DNA of 64,000 nt from Amphritea balenae (lineage in GTDB: Bacteria; Pseudomonadota; Gammaproteobacteria; Pseudomonadales; Balneatricaceae), in the NCBI RefSeq assembly GCF_003858655.1, contig NZ_RQXV01000014.1, positions 61,964-125,963 of the forward strand. Direction: 5' to 3'. The notes beneath the pieces are model-generated. The model had not been told where the DNA came from. It made no database searches and saw nothing but the letters and a program-made list of their open reading frames with translations. Of the stretch, positions 8,490 through 18,638 are shown in pieces (the stretch's first letter is position 1; every line of letters starts with the position of its first letter). The position numbers were made by a program, and so were the translations under genes.

Positions 8490-11400
8490 ATGCCCGAACT
8501 ATCACACCTGGCCGGCTATCATATTATTGAGCTACTTCATCAGGGCAAAAACTGCCATATATTTCGCGCAGTTCGCGATACGGATCAACACAAAGTCATC
8601 ATAAAACAGCTGGTAAGTAACCAGATCACAGCAGAAGAGATCAACCGCTTCGAACACGAATACGAGTTACTAAACAGCCTTAACGCTGAATTTGATACAC
8701 ATATCGCGCCTGCTCCACTGCAATTTACAACAATAGATAATCGACCCACGCTGATCTTTACTGATTGCGGGGGTATTAGTCTACGCCAGCTAATGCAGCA
8801 GCAAAGACTCCCCTGGTACAAGCTTCTGCCAATCGTCATCAAAATCAGCGATCTGTTGAGTCAGTTACACAATGCCAAAATCATACATAAGAAGCTGTCA
8901 CCGGATAATATTATCTATCTGCCTGAAAGCGGCGATATACGGTTAATTGATTTTTCTCTGGCGACCCGGCTTACCCGCGAACAGGCCAGCTGGAATGCCC
9001 AGCGGTTACAACCAGAGTTATTACGCTATATCGCACCGGAACAAACCGGCAGGATTAACCGGCATATCGATTACCGCACCGACTTCTATAGCCTGGGAGC
9101 AACACTATACGAACTGTTCAGTGGCCTGCCGCCCTTTAATAACAAAGACAGCTTACAGCTGTTGCATGCGCATATAGCAAAACATCCCGAACCACCTCAG
9201 GTCTTGAATGATCAGTTACCGGAGATGTTGGGAAGGATCATTCTTAAGCTGTTGGCTAAAGATGCATCACAGCGCTATCAATCCAGTTTTGGCTTATCAC
9301 AAGATCTGCAGCGTTGCCTTAGCTATTGGCTGACACAACGGGATATTCCGCTGTTCAGCATTGCTCAACAGGATATTTCAGAACAGTTCGCAATCCCCCA
9401 ACGCCTGTATGGCCGCGCAGCAACTATACAGAAGCTGAGAAACAGCTTTGACCGGGCCGGCCTGCAACAACAAGAGGTCATTTTCATTACCGGCTATGCC
9501 GGGGTAGGAAAATCCAGCCTGGTACATGAACTACGCCACTACATCCATGAACAGAATGGACGCTTTATCAGTGGCAAATTTGATCAGTTCAAACGTAACC
9601 GGCCCTACTCCGCCATCATTCAGGCTCTGCAGGGGTTAGTACGCCAACTCCTGACCGAAACTGAACAGGAAATTTCGGGCTACCGACAATCCATACTGCA
9701 AGCCTTAGGGCAAAATGCTCAGGCCCTGATTCTGCTGATCCCTGAGCTTGAACTGATTATCGGTTCTCAGACAGCCCCGCCACGCCTGTCAGCAACAGAA
9801 GAACAGAACCGGTTTTCCCATATGGTGCAGTCCCTGTTACAGGTTTTTACCACCCCGGACCGCCCTCTGCTGCTGTTTCTTGATGACCTGCACTGGGCTG
9901 ACCTGGCCTCATTCGGTTTAATTGAAGCCCTTGCTAACAGTAATAATCTGCCCAATCTTTTAGTCGTGGGCAGCTACAGAGACCATGAAGTCTCAGCCAC
10001 GCATCCACTGAGACGTAGCATTGAACGACTCAATTCAGGAAGTTGTCAGCTCAGTGAAGTGACACTAGAACCCTTAAATCAGAGCCAGGTAATCCGCCTG
10101 ATAGCTGACACACTACGCTGTGAGCCACAAAAGTGTGTACCTCTGGCCAAAGCCTGTATGGAGAAAACACAGGGCAACCCCTTTTTTCTGATTCAGTTCC
10201 TGTACTCGTTGCACGATGAAGGATTAATCTATTTTCGGGAGTCACGCTGGCACTGGAATGAACAGAAAATTCAGTCGCAGGAGATGACAGATAACGTTAT
10301 TGATCTGATGGCCAGCAAAATCCAGAAGCTGCCGCCGCCCACTCAGCATGCTCTGCAGCTCGCGGCAGGTATAGGCAGCCCTTTTATGCTACAAACGCTA
10401 TCCACCGTGTTACAACAAGCTCCGCGCGCTACCGCCGATAGCTTATGGCAAGCAGTGACTGAAGGCCTGTTAATCCCTCTCGACAGCAGTTTTCCACAAA
10501 ACCAGGGGCTCAAACAAGATAACCGCCGCTACCGCTTTGTACACGACCGCATTCAACAAGCCGCTTACTCATTAATTCCGGAATCCAAACGCCAGCAACT
10601 GCATCTTAAAATTGGCAGAATGATGCAGCAACGTTACAAGAACAGCGACAACTGCCCGGTTTTTGAAATTACCAATCACCTGAACAGCGCTCGCTCCTTA
10701 ATAGTCCAGCAGCAGGAACAAACAACACTGGCAGAACTCAATTGTCAGGCCGGTATCCGGGCGCTGGACTCTGCCGCTTTTGATGCGGCCCTGGAATACC
10801 TCCAAACCGGTATCGAGCTACTGCCAGAAAACTGCTGGCAGAATAATTATCCCCTCGCGCTGGCGCTATATAGTAGTTGTGCGGAGGCAGCCTATATCAA
10901 AGCCAGCTTCGGGCAGATGAATAACCTGATAGATCAGGTCATTGAATCGGCAGAGAGTCTGTTGGATAAAGTCCGGGTTTATGAGATCAGAATCCAGTCA
11001 CATGTCGCGCGTAATCAGTTCGATCAGGCCATGCAGGTTGCGTTACAAGTACTGAGACTATTAGGCGTTAACTTGCCTGGTGAACCTGGAAAATACCAGA
11101 GCTGGCAAGGCGTATTGCGAACTCAGTGGTTACTGCACCGTCGCAACAGAGAGCAGATATTAAATGCGCCCCCGATGCAAGATCCCCACCACCTTGCTGC
11201 CCTTTCGATTCTTGCCAGTATGTTTGGTGCCACTAAGTTTTCCAGCTCGGGCCTCAGACCGTTAGTCATGGCTAAAGAGGTTGAGCTTACCCTGAATCAC
11301 GGCCTGACCGCTCACTCATCTATGGCCTTTGCCGGATACGGCGGTATCCTCTGTGGTCAGTATCATGCCATCAATAAAGGTTATGAGCTGGGCACTATGG

Positions 11401-14400
11401 CGATGGAACTGGATCAGCGTCAACCCGCCCGTTTGATTCATCATAAAACCCTGTCACTATTCAATACCTACGTACGGCACTGGAAAGAGCCACTTAACAA
11501 CACCCTTGAATCACTATTGGAAGGCCACCAGTTGGCACTTGATTGCGGTGATGTGGAATGGGGAGGCTACTGTCTCGCAGCTTATATTCAATATGCATTT
11601 GTACTGGCAGACGATCTGTCCAAACTACAGCCTGCTTTAGAAAAATATACTGATTCCCTGAATCTTCATGGCCAGAAACAGTCGGAGCAATATTCACTAT
11701 TAGCGCTCCAGGCAATGGAAAATCTCAGTGAAGTGAAAAACAATCCCACGCAACTGTTTGGTAGTTACTTCAATCAGAATTTATTAGATCAGAACCGACT
11801 GGAAGATCATCGAACGGCTATCTCTATCTATCATTATTACAGTGCGTTGTTGAACTACCTGTTCCATGATTTTGAACAGGCAGCCTGGCATAGCGAAACG
11901 GGTACTGAGTATCTACCCTATATCAGCGGCACGTTTACCTCACCCTGCTTCCAGTTCATCTCGGCATTGTCGCAATTAGCACTGATCTCAGGGGTTAGTA
12001 TTCTACAGCAGCCGCACAGATTAAAACCGGTACGCAAAACACTGAAGCGCTTCCAGCGCTGGGCCCTTCACAGCCCCGAAAATCACCTGCATTTTGTTTA
12101 CTTACTAGAGGCTGAGCTATTCCGGGTAAATAAGCAGTATACCAAGGCGATGAACCAGTATGATGAGGCAATCAGCCACGCCAGTGATAACGGCTTTCAT
12201 CTGGTTGCGGCACTGGCTAACGAACTGGCAGGCCGTTGCTATCTTGAGTGGAACAGAGAGAATATCGCCCGAATTTATCTGAACGAAGCCTGGAACGGCT
12301 TCGAAAAGTTACAGGCGAATGCCAAGCTGGAGCAGCTGCGCAAGGCCTACCCTCTACAGCTAAGTGAACGAAGCGTTAAACACCAATCTTTGTTAACCGA
12401 GCTCAACCCGGAAAAAAGCAGACAGGAACTGTCCAATGAAAACCTGGACATTATCTCAGTCATCCGCTCTTCTCAGGCCATTTCAGAAGAGATTGTGTTA
12501 GAAAAATTACTCGGACGACTAATGTCGCTTGCGTTAGAGAGTGCCGGTGCGCAACGTGCAATACTGATACTCAGCCAAAAAGACCAACTGTTTATTGAAG
12601 CGGAAACGGAGCTGGACCAACCGCCCCGCTTTTTTGAAAATGAGTTGCTGGATGAAAGTACAATTTTACCCGTGAGTATTTGCCATTATGTAGCAAGAAC
12701 GAAACAGCATATGGTACTTAGCAACGCTCACAGCCATGAGATGTTCATGCAGGATAGCTATATTCGCCAGCACAAGCCTCGCTCACTGCTGTGTTTACCT
12801 ATCCTTTATCACAGTGAACTGACCGCTATTCTCTATCTTGAAAACAATGAAAGCCGCAATGTTTTCGACCGGACACGGATGGAAACCTTACAGATATTAT
12901 CAGCCCAGGCAGCGATATCTATTGAAAACGCTAAGCTCTATTCCAGCCTTGAGCACTCCGAACAGGAGTATCGCTCACTGTTTGAGAATACCGTTGAAGC
13001 CATTTTCAGAGCCAGTGCGCAGGGCTTCTTTATCTCTGCAAACCCTGCGCTTGCGGAGTTATTGGGCTATCAATCACCGGAGCAATTCCTCAGCAGTATT
13101 AACGATATCGGCAGTCAGTGCTTTGCCAGTCCTGAAGACCTTGAACGTTTTCTCTCCTCACTGGCCTCTGATAACAGAGTCATCGGTTTTGAAACCCGCT
13201 GGCTACGTAAAAACGGCACGCAGGTTTATGTCTCGATCTCTGCCCGCCGACAGTTAGACGATCAGGGTATTGCCCAATATTACGAAGGCTCTATAACCAA
13301 TATCACCGAACGCAAAGCCAAAGAAAAAGCCGAACAACAGCAACGGGAAGCACAGATCGGCCGTGAAAAAGCCGAGGCGGCCAGTCTGGCTAAATCTGAA
13401 TTTCTGGCCACCATGAGTCACGAGATACGTACCCCGATGAATGGCATTCTCGGAATGGCGCAGCTACTCAATAAAGGCGCCCTTACTGAGCTGCAAACTC
13501 AGCAGGTACAAGCGATCTATCAATCGGGCCAGTCGTTGCTCTCAATCCTCAATGATGTACTGGATTTCACTAAAGCAGAAGCGGGCCAGGCAGCCCTGGA
13601 ACTGGCGCCATTTTCGGTCAGGAAAGTGATTGATGAGCTGACTGTCATGCTCAAACCTATGGCTCAGCAAAAGCAGTTACAGCTGCAACTCAATATCACC
13701 GATCAGCTACCTGAGCAGGTAATAGGCGACCGGCGTAGCCTGGGACAGGTTTTGATGAACCTGTGTAGTAATGCGATTAAATTCACCGAGCAGGGCTATA
13801 TACGCATCACAATTTCCTGCCACCAACAGGACAACCGGGCCAATATTCGCTTTGTTGTCCGGGACAGCGGCATCGGCATTCCGCCAGAATCGCATAACCG
13901 AATCTTTCAGCAGTTTTCCCAGGCTGATTCTTCAATCACCCGCCGCTACGGCGGCACAGGTCTGGGCCTGGCTATCAGCAAACAGATTGTCGAGATGCAA
14001 CAGGGCAAGATTGGCTTCAGCAGCGAAGCAAACCAGGGCAGTCAGTTTTGGTTCGAGATTCCTTATCCCTTACCTGATACCAACCAGCAGGAGCCAATAA
14101 TCAGTCCGCCGTCACAAGTACTACATACTGATCTGCGTATTTTATTAGTTGAAGATACCGAGATTAATCAACAAGTGGCTAAAGGTTTACTCGAGAGCGA
14201 TGGACATTATGTAGATATCGCAAGAGATGGTTACAGTGCTCTGAAGCTTCACAATGATAATGGCTACGACCTTGTATTGATGGATATTCACCTGCCTGAT
14301 ATGGACGGTATGGAAACAACCCGACGCATGCGTAACCACAAGCAACCTGCCAAAGCGGACATCCGTATTATCGCTTTGACAGCAAGCCTTACCGAAGCCG

Positions 14401-14900
14401 AGATCAATAACTATCATGCAGCCGGTATCGACGCTGTTATTGGTAAGCCTTTGCAGTTTGAAGAGTTACAACAATTGATCGGAAACCCGGTAGCAACCAG
14501 TCCGGCAACAATTAATGATAAAAATGAAGGTGTTTTGATGGCTACTAAACCGATCCAGTCAGAACAATCATCGGAAACGTTACTGGATTCAACACTTATC
14601 AGTCAGCATTGTTCAATGCTGGGACATGATAAGTTTTTAGCCCTGCTAAGCCAGTTACAGCAGCAGTGCGAACAGCTGATAGTAAAATTAGAGGTCGCAC
14701 AGCAACAGAGCAAAGCTCAGGAAATAGAAAAGCTTGCCCACCAGCTTGCCGGGGCTGCCGCCAATTTTGGCCTGAGTGCTCTGTCTGGTGTTAGCAAAAA
14801 ACTGGAACAGGCCCCGCAATCAGCCACATCTACCACCGTCGGAGAACTGACTAGCCTGTTAACGCTAAGCTTAGACGAGATCAGGTCCAGCCTAGATTAG
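8490..14900 (+). CDS. Giant hybrid sensor kinase (kinase-like/ATPase/GAF/PAS/HK/REC/Hpt)
   Basis: This is a 2136-residue multidomain cytoplasmic sensor. In order: a Ser/Thr kinase-like domain (about 1-280); a predicted STAND-type ATPase with Walker A GYAGVGKSS near 340 and Walker B LLLFLDDLHWAD near 460; a helical TPR-like region (700-1310); a GAF domain (about 1340-1490); and a PAS domain (about 1490-1610). Next come HisKA with SHEIRTPMNG (His near 1647), HATPase ending in GGTGLGLAISKQ, a receiver with Asp in LVLMDIHLPDMDG, and an Hpt domain with AHQLAGAAANFGL. The kinase-like part has HKK in place of HRD and DFS in place of DFG, so it may be a pseudokinase. It is partner to the upstream response regulator. 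Confidence 0.9.
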   Translation: MPELSHLAGYHIIELLHQGKNCHIFRAVRDTDQHKVIIKQLVSNQITAEEINRFEHEYELLNSLNAEFDTHIAPAPLQFTTIDNRPTLIFTDCGGISLRQLMQQQRLPWYKLLPIVIKISDLLSQLHNAKIIHKKLSPDNIIYLPESGDIRLIDFSLATRLTREQASWNAQRLQPELLRYIAPEQTGRINRHIDYRTDFYSLGATLYELFSGLPPFNNKDSLQLLHAHIAKHPEPPQVLNDQLPEMLGRIILKLLAKDASQRYQSSFGLSQDLQRCLSYWLTQRDIPLFSIAQQDISEQFAIPQRLYGRAATIQKLRNSFDRAGLQQQEVIFITGYAGVGKSSLVHELRHYIHEQNGRFISGKFDQFKRNRPYSAIIQALQGLVRQLLTETEQEISGYRQSILQALGQNAQALILLIPELELIIGSQTAPPRLSATEEQNRFSHMVQSLLQVFTTPDRPLLLFLDDLHWADLASFGLIEALANSNNLPNLLVVGSYRDHEVSATHPLRRSIERLNSGSCQLSEVTLEPLNQSQVIRLIADTLRCEPQKCVPLAKACMEKTQGNPFFLIQFLYSLHDEGLIYFRESRWHWNEQKIQSQEMTDNVIDLMASKIQKLPPPTQHALQLAAGIGSPFMLQTLSTVLQQAPRATADSLWQAVTEGLLIPLDSSFPQNQGLKQDNRRYRFVHDRIQQAAYSLIPESKRQQLHLKIGRMMQQRYKNSDNCPVFEITNHLNSARSLIVQQQEQTTLAELNCQAGIRALDSAAFDAALEYLQTGIELLPENCWQNNYPLALALYSSCAEAAYIKASFGQMNNLIDQVIESAESLLDKVRVYEIRIQSHVARNQFDQAMQVALQVLRLLGVNLPGEPGKYQSWQGVLRTQWLLHRRNREQILNAPPMQDPHHLAALSILASMFGATKFSSSGLRPLVMAKEVELTLNHGLTAHSSMAFAGYGGILCGQYHAINKGYELGTMAMELDQRQPARLIHHKTLSLFNTYVRHWKEPLNNTLESLLEGHQLALDCGDVEWGGYCLAAYIQYAFVLADDLSKLQPALEKYTDSLNLHGQKQSEQYSLLALQAMENLSEVKNNPTQLFGSYFNQNLLDQNRLEDHRTAISIYHYYSALLNYLFHDFEQAAWHSETGTEYLPYISGTFTSPCFQFISALSQLALISGVSILQQPHRLKPVRKTLKRFQRWALHSPENHLHFVYLLEAELFRVNKQYTKAMNQYDEAISHASDNGFHLVAALANELAGRCYLEWNRENIARIYLNEAWNGFEKLQANAKLEQLRKAYPLQLSERSVKHQSLLTELNPEKSRQELSNENLDIISVIRSSQAISEEIVLEKLLGRLMSLALESAGAQRAILILSQKDQLFIEAETELDQPPRFFENELLDESTILPVSICHYVARTKQHMVLSNAHSHEMFMQDSYIRQHKPRSLLCLPILYHSELTAILYLENNESRNVFDRTRMETLQILSAQAAISIENAKLYSSLEHSEQEYRSLFENTVEAIFRASAQGFFISANPALAELLGYQSPEQFLSSINDIGSQCFASPEDLERFLSSLASDNRVIGFETRWLRKNGTQVYVSISARRQLDDQGIAQYYEGSITNITERKAKEKAEQQQREAQIGREKAEAASLAKSEFLATMSHEIRTPMNGILGMAQLLNKGALTELQTQQVQAIYQSGQSLLSILNDVLDFTKAEAGQAALELAPFSVRKVIDELTVMLKPMAQQKQLQLQLNITDQLPEQVIGDRRSLGQVLMNLCSNAIKFTEQGYIRITISCHQQDNRANIRFVVRDSGIGIPPESHNRIFQQFSQADSSITRRYGGTGLGLAISKQIVEMQQGKIGFSSEANQGSQFWFEIPYPLPDTNQQEPIISPPSQVLHTDLRILLVEDTEINQQVAKGLLESDGHYVDIARDGYSALKLHNDNGYDLVLMDIHLPDMDGMETTRRMRNHKQPAKADIRIIALTASLTEAEINNYHAAGIDAVIGKPLQFEELQQLIGNPVATSPATINDKNEGVLMATKPIQSEQSSETLLDSTLISQHCSMLGHDKFLALLSQLQQQCEQLIVKLEVAQQQSKAQEIEKLAHQLAGAAANFGLSALSGVSKKLEQAPQSATSTTVGELTSLLTLSLDEIRSSLD

Positions 14901-14979
14901 CGCTTGATATAACCAGACTTAAATTAATTAGGCTGGAAAACACTCTGCAAAAATCAGTTTTGAATATTCGGTACAGAAT

Positions 14980-15003
14980 AAAAAAGCCCCTCAAATGAGG
15001 GGC
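14980..15003 (-). terminator. Terminator downstream of the aldehyde dehydrogenase gene
   Basis: A 7-bp perfect stem (GCCCCTC / GAGGGGC, AAAT loop) is followed on the minus strand by six T residues. It lies 295 bp past the aldehyde dehydrogenase stop codon and could also isolate that operon from the convergent kinase gene. Confidence 0.65.
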
Positions 15004-15059
15004 ACAAGAGCTTCCGGTTAAAGAAGGAGATAAAACACCGGGCTTACCCTCCCGGCAGG

Positions 15060-15245
15060 GTGATCAACTTAGAAGCTGAAAAACTCTATTCATCATTTAT
15101 AAATAATGCAGAGCCCCAGAAGCGTTACGAGCGCTGGCTAAGCAAGGAAAAAATTGTTGAAAAAGCGGAGTTTACAAATGTAAATATTCGCTTTGCTCAC
15201 CCTAAAGGGCCGCCTTTCAGCGTTGTGACAGCAAGCTGCCGCTGA
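15060..15245 (+). CDS. Possible small protein of 61 residues, doubtful
   Basis: The 397-bp gap between the kinase and aldehyde dehydrogenase genes holds one open frame with a GTG start. It encodes a charged peptide containing KRYERWLSKEKIVEKAEF and ending in HPKGPPFSVVTASCR. No good ribosome binding site is correctly spaced: AAGGAG at about 15024 is over 30 bases away. I recognise no family. It may be real, a remnant or chance. A small palindrome (ACCCT CCCGGC AGGGT) precedes it. Confidence 0.25.
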   Translation: MINLEAEKLYSSFINNAEPQKRYERWLSKEKIVEKAEFTNVNIRFAHPKGPPFSVVTASCR

Positions 15246-15297
15246 GCATTTTGAGACAATTTTTAACGCAGGATAGCCAAGCACAGTAGCTTCTGAA

Positions 15298-16707
15298 TTA
15301 TTTGTTGATATTGATTACCTGAGCACTGGTGTATTCCATCAGGCCTTCCTGACCAAACTCAACACCAAAACCAGACATCTTACAGCCACCAAACGGCGCA
15401 TAAGGTAGCAGTTCAGCATGACCATTGATCCAGGCAGTACCGCACTCCAGACGTCCGGCAATTTCAGCAGCCTTGGTAATATCAGCTGACCATACCGAAC
15501 CACCCAGCCCCACATCAGAAGCGTTAGCACGCTTAACCGCATCATCAATATCAGAGTAACGAATAACCGGAAGAACCGGTCCGAATTGTTCTTCGTCAAC
15601 CAGGCGAGTGCCATCAGAGATATCGGCAACAATAGTTGGCGGATAGAAATATCCCTTTCCGTCCAACGGTTCACCACCAGATAAGATACGAGCGCCATTT
15701 GCACGGGCATCTTCAACCAGCTCACTAACAAGATTGAACTGATCTTTATTCTGTATCGGACCGAAAGTGACACCCTCATTCAACCCGTTACCCAGGGTTT
15801 GCTGTACTGCCACTTCTGCCAGCTTCTCACACATCTCTTCATAGATAGAGTCATGTACATAGAGACGCTTCAGACATGCGCAGGTCTGACCCATATTCAG
15901 AAACGAAGTCTGGAAAATGCCTTCTGCAATCGCAGCGGGATCGGCATCCGGAAGTACAATACCTGCATCGTTACCACCCAGCTCTAGCGTTAAACGCTTA
16001 AGATTATCAGCAGCACCACGCATAATAGTCTGACCCGTAGGCGTTGAACCGGTAAATACAATCTTGCGAATACCCTGATGCTTAGTCATACCGCTACCGA
16101 TACCACTTTCACCGGTAACGATATTAACCAGACCCGCCGGGGCTACTTCATTAATAATTTCAACCAGACGCAGGGTATTCAATGGCGTCAGACCGGATGG
16201 TTTGGACACCACCGTATTGCCTGAACGAATGGCCGGCATTATATGCCAAACGGCGATCATCAACGGCCAGTTCCATGGCGTAATAGAACCTACAACGCCT
16301 AACGGCTTACGGTGCACCTCTACCCGCTTTGTATCAGTATCTTCAAGCACATCAACCGGCATTTCCAAATCAGCCGTTGCACGAGTCCATGCGATCGCAC
16401 CACCGACTTCTGCCTGTGCCAGGAACATAGGTTTGCCTTGTTCCTCAACAACAATCTGCGCCAGTTCAGACGCATTCGCTTCAATACGATCAGCGATATC
16501 CAATAACAGCTGCTTACGTGCTTCATGGCTGGAGTACTGCCAGCTTTCATAACATGCCTGGGCGGCAGCAACGGCTTCATCTAACTGAGCGGTGCTGGCC
16601 TGTGGGCACTGAGCGACAACTGTTTCGTTAGCAGGGTTCAGTACATCAAAGCTACCCGCCTCACCCGCCACTTTCTGGCCATTGATAATCAGTGAATATG
16701 TTTGCAT
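15298..16707 (-). CDS. NAD(P)-dependent aldehyde dehydrogenase
   Basis: This 469-residue ALDH-superfamily enzyme oxidises an aldehyde to the acid. Motifs seen are the coenzyme-site PWNWPL, the general-base Glu in LTLELGGNDAGIVLPDAD, the catalytic Cys in NMGQTCACLKRLYV and EEQFGPVLPV near the C-terminus. It lies 72 bp downstream of a porin gene whose promoter carries the same repeats as the amine dehydrogenase operon. It therefore probably clears the aldehyde released by amine oxidation. Exact substrate specificity (aliphatic versus aromatic) cannot be read from sequence. Confidence 0.9.
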   Translation of the reverse strand: MQTYSLIINGQKVAGEAGSFDVLNPANETVVAQCPQASTAQLDEAVAAAQACYESWQYSSHEARKQLLLDIADRIEANASELAQIVVEEQGKPMFLAQAEVGGAIAWTRATADLEMPVDVLEDTDTKRVEVHRKPLGVVGSITPWNWPLMIAVWHIMPAIRSGNTVVSKPSGLTPLNTLRLVEIINEVAPAGLVNIVTGESGIGSGMTKHQGIRKIVFTGSTPTGQTIMRGAADNLKRLTLELGGNDAGIVLPDADPAAIAEGIFQTSFLNMGQTCACLKRLYVHDSIYEEMCEKLAEVAVQQTLGNGLNEGVTFGPIQNKDQFNLVSELVEDARANGARILSGGEPLDGKGYFYPPTIVADISDGTRLVDEEQFGPVLPVIRYSDIDDAVKRANASDVGLGGSVWSADITKAAEIAGRLECGTAWINGHAELLPYAPFGGCKMSGFGVEFGQEGLMEYTSAQVININK

Positions 16708-16779
16708 TGCTTTATCCTCATTTAACCGAAAATACCGGCCTACTTATGAGTAGACCGACTTTTATAATTATGTTTTTTC

Positions 16780-18051
16780 TTAGAACGGTACGATCGCTAT
16801 AACTTGCGCATAGAAATTGTCGTCATTGGTATTTTGGGTGGTGTTATCGCTATCCGGAGAATAGACACCAATTACAGGGCTGATGATCAAATGATCATTA
16901 ACCACCCACTCGGCATACAGATCCAGTTCCTGACCATTGGAGTTTGCGCCAAAGGTAGTGGAATCATCAAAGTTAAAATACAGCGCACCAATCGCCAGCG
17001 TTTCAGCCGGGTAAGCTTTCAGAGCAACATGCTGTATCTTGGCCGAGCTGCCGAATGGTCCAGCATAATTAGCTGCAACTTCACCCTGGAACCAGGTGCC
17101 GTAGCCACGGTTAAAACCGTAGAACAGAGAATCAAAGCCGTCATCGTATTTAGTATAACGGTAGGTCAGCTGAGGCGCCCATGGAGCATCAGCAAAGGTC
17201 CAGCCCGCTTCTGCATACCATGCATTGCCGTCAGCAGAGCTATCGCCTTGGGACTGATCAGCATATTCTGCTGACAGGAACAGGTTCTCGACACCGGCAT
17301 TACCCTGGTAACGTACACTCATGGTTTTCTGACCATCGCGGGCCGTATTGCCTACCGCATCAAGTCCTTTGATATAGGTACCACCAAAGGTTCCTTTATC
17401 AGTGACATACTCAATGTTCAGACCAGCCAACTCCATTTCCGACTGAGCTTTGTTATCTGAATGCAGATAGAAAATATCGCCACGCAGACCATCATCGCCG
17501 CCAATACGGGCAATAGCGGTTTTATCGAATGCCTTACGGGCTGCCAGCCAATAAGCGCCGCCGCGGTTTGAATCAGGAAAAACGCCTTCTCCAAGATTCA
17601 ATGCATCACCATTAATTAAAAAGCCATCGCCAATTGAGAAGTTTTGACGACCCACTGAGATATCCAGCATACCGGTACGATAACCCACATAAGCATCTTC
17701 CAGTGCAGTACGGCGCTCACTACCATCGGTATTTCCGCCAGCGTCACCATCACCCCAGGTACCTGAAGCAACCAGACTAATACCGCCGTAAACACTGTTC
17801 TGTTCCGTTACAGATTTACTACCACTGAAACCAGCCTTAATATAGGCTTCCTGCCAGCTAGAACCATTACCGGCTTTACCAAAGTAGTTCTCGTCACTGC
17901 TGAATGTACCAACAATAGCTTCAACATCCAGATTCAGCTCTGCACCCTCTTCTGAATAAAGGTTATAAGCCTGTGCCGGTGCAGACATCGCAGCGGCAAC
18001 TGCCATGGTCAGTAGGTAACCGGTAGCTTTACGACCAGTAATCATTTTCAT
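16780..18051 (-). CDS. Outer-membrane beta-barrel porin
   Basis: The 423-residue protein has a clear signal peptide (residues 1-28, ending PAQA), alternating amphipathic strands throughout and a terminal phenylalanine (QVIAIVPF) as required for outer-membrane insertion. Many Gly/Asp/Asn turns (such as GDGDAGGNTDGS) suit extracellular loops. It likely forms a substrate-specific channel. Candidate cargo is the amine oxidised by the dehydrogenase, because the promoters match. The start at 18051 is supported by GCGGAGG. A specific porin subfamily was not assigned. Confidence 0.85.
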   Translation of the reverse strand: MKMITGRKATGYLLTMAVAAAMSAPAQAYNLYSEEGAELNLDVEAIVGTFSSDENYFGKAGNGSSWQEAYIKAGFSGSKSVTEQNSVYGGISLVASGTWGDGDAGGNTDGSERRTALEDAYVGYRTGMLDISVGRQNFSIGDGFLINGDALNLGEGVFPDSNRGGAYWLAARKAFDKTAIARIGGDDGLRGDIFYLHSDNKAQSEMELAGLNIEYVTDKGTFGGTYIKGLDAVGNTARDGQKTMSVRYQGNAGVENLFLSAEYADQSQGDSSADGNAWYAEAGWTFADAPWAPQLTYRYTKYDDGFDSLFYGFNRGYGTWFQGEVAANYAGPFGSSAKIQHVALKAYPAETLAIGALYFNFDDSTTFGANSNGQELDLYAEWVVNDHLIISPVIGVYSPDSDNTTQNTNDDNFYAQVIAIVPF

Positions 18052-18209
18052 CGTCTAGTATCCTCCGCGAAACACGCGTTTTTTCTTATTATCGTTCTAA
18101 TTTTCTTCTAGCTGCATGGCTCACCCGTTGCGTATTCCGTTTAGAAGGGGGAAAACAGAATATCCTTATGACGGACAAAAAGAGCACTGAGGAAAGCATA
18201 ACGCCGGGG

Positions 18210-18267
18210 TGTAAATCAGATACGCGAGGGATGTAGTAACTTGTATAAAAATGTAAGCAGTTGTAAC
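18210..18267 (-). promoter_or_regulatory. Operator: phased TGTA repeats upstream of the porin gene
   Basis: TGTA elements lie at 18210 (in GGGTGTAAAT), 18232, 18242, 18252 and 18262, with offsets of 22, 10, 10 and 10. These are the same offsets as in the qhpA promoter and the orientation toward the gene is the same. The rest of the 587-bp gap up to the divergent MFS gene at 18639 shows nothing recognisable. Confidence 0.7.
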
Positions 18268-18638
18268 AAGCCCTTAAAGGCTCTGGCTAATTTAGCGGCT
18301 AATGGTGATTACTCCGGTAATTATATAGTCGGCCGGCGTTTATCTGTTTCTGATTAATGGTAAACTACAAAATATAATTACTATATTAAGTACTTTTAAC
18401 CCTCCGTTGATCTCTGTAACCTGCTACTTGAACAGCCCAGGCTCTGAAGTCGCCATTTAAAGTACAGTTATCAGACATTAAAATACGCTTTCTGGTTATA
18501 TCCCGGTTCGGTTAATGGGTTCGCCAGGTCAGACTCACATGATCTGTCGTCGAGGGTTATTACAACTATCCAGTTCTATGCCATGGAAAATATTATGTCG
18601 AATTTAAGTCCGCGTAATCCTAGGAAGGTGCCACAATA

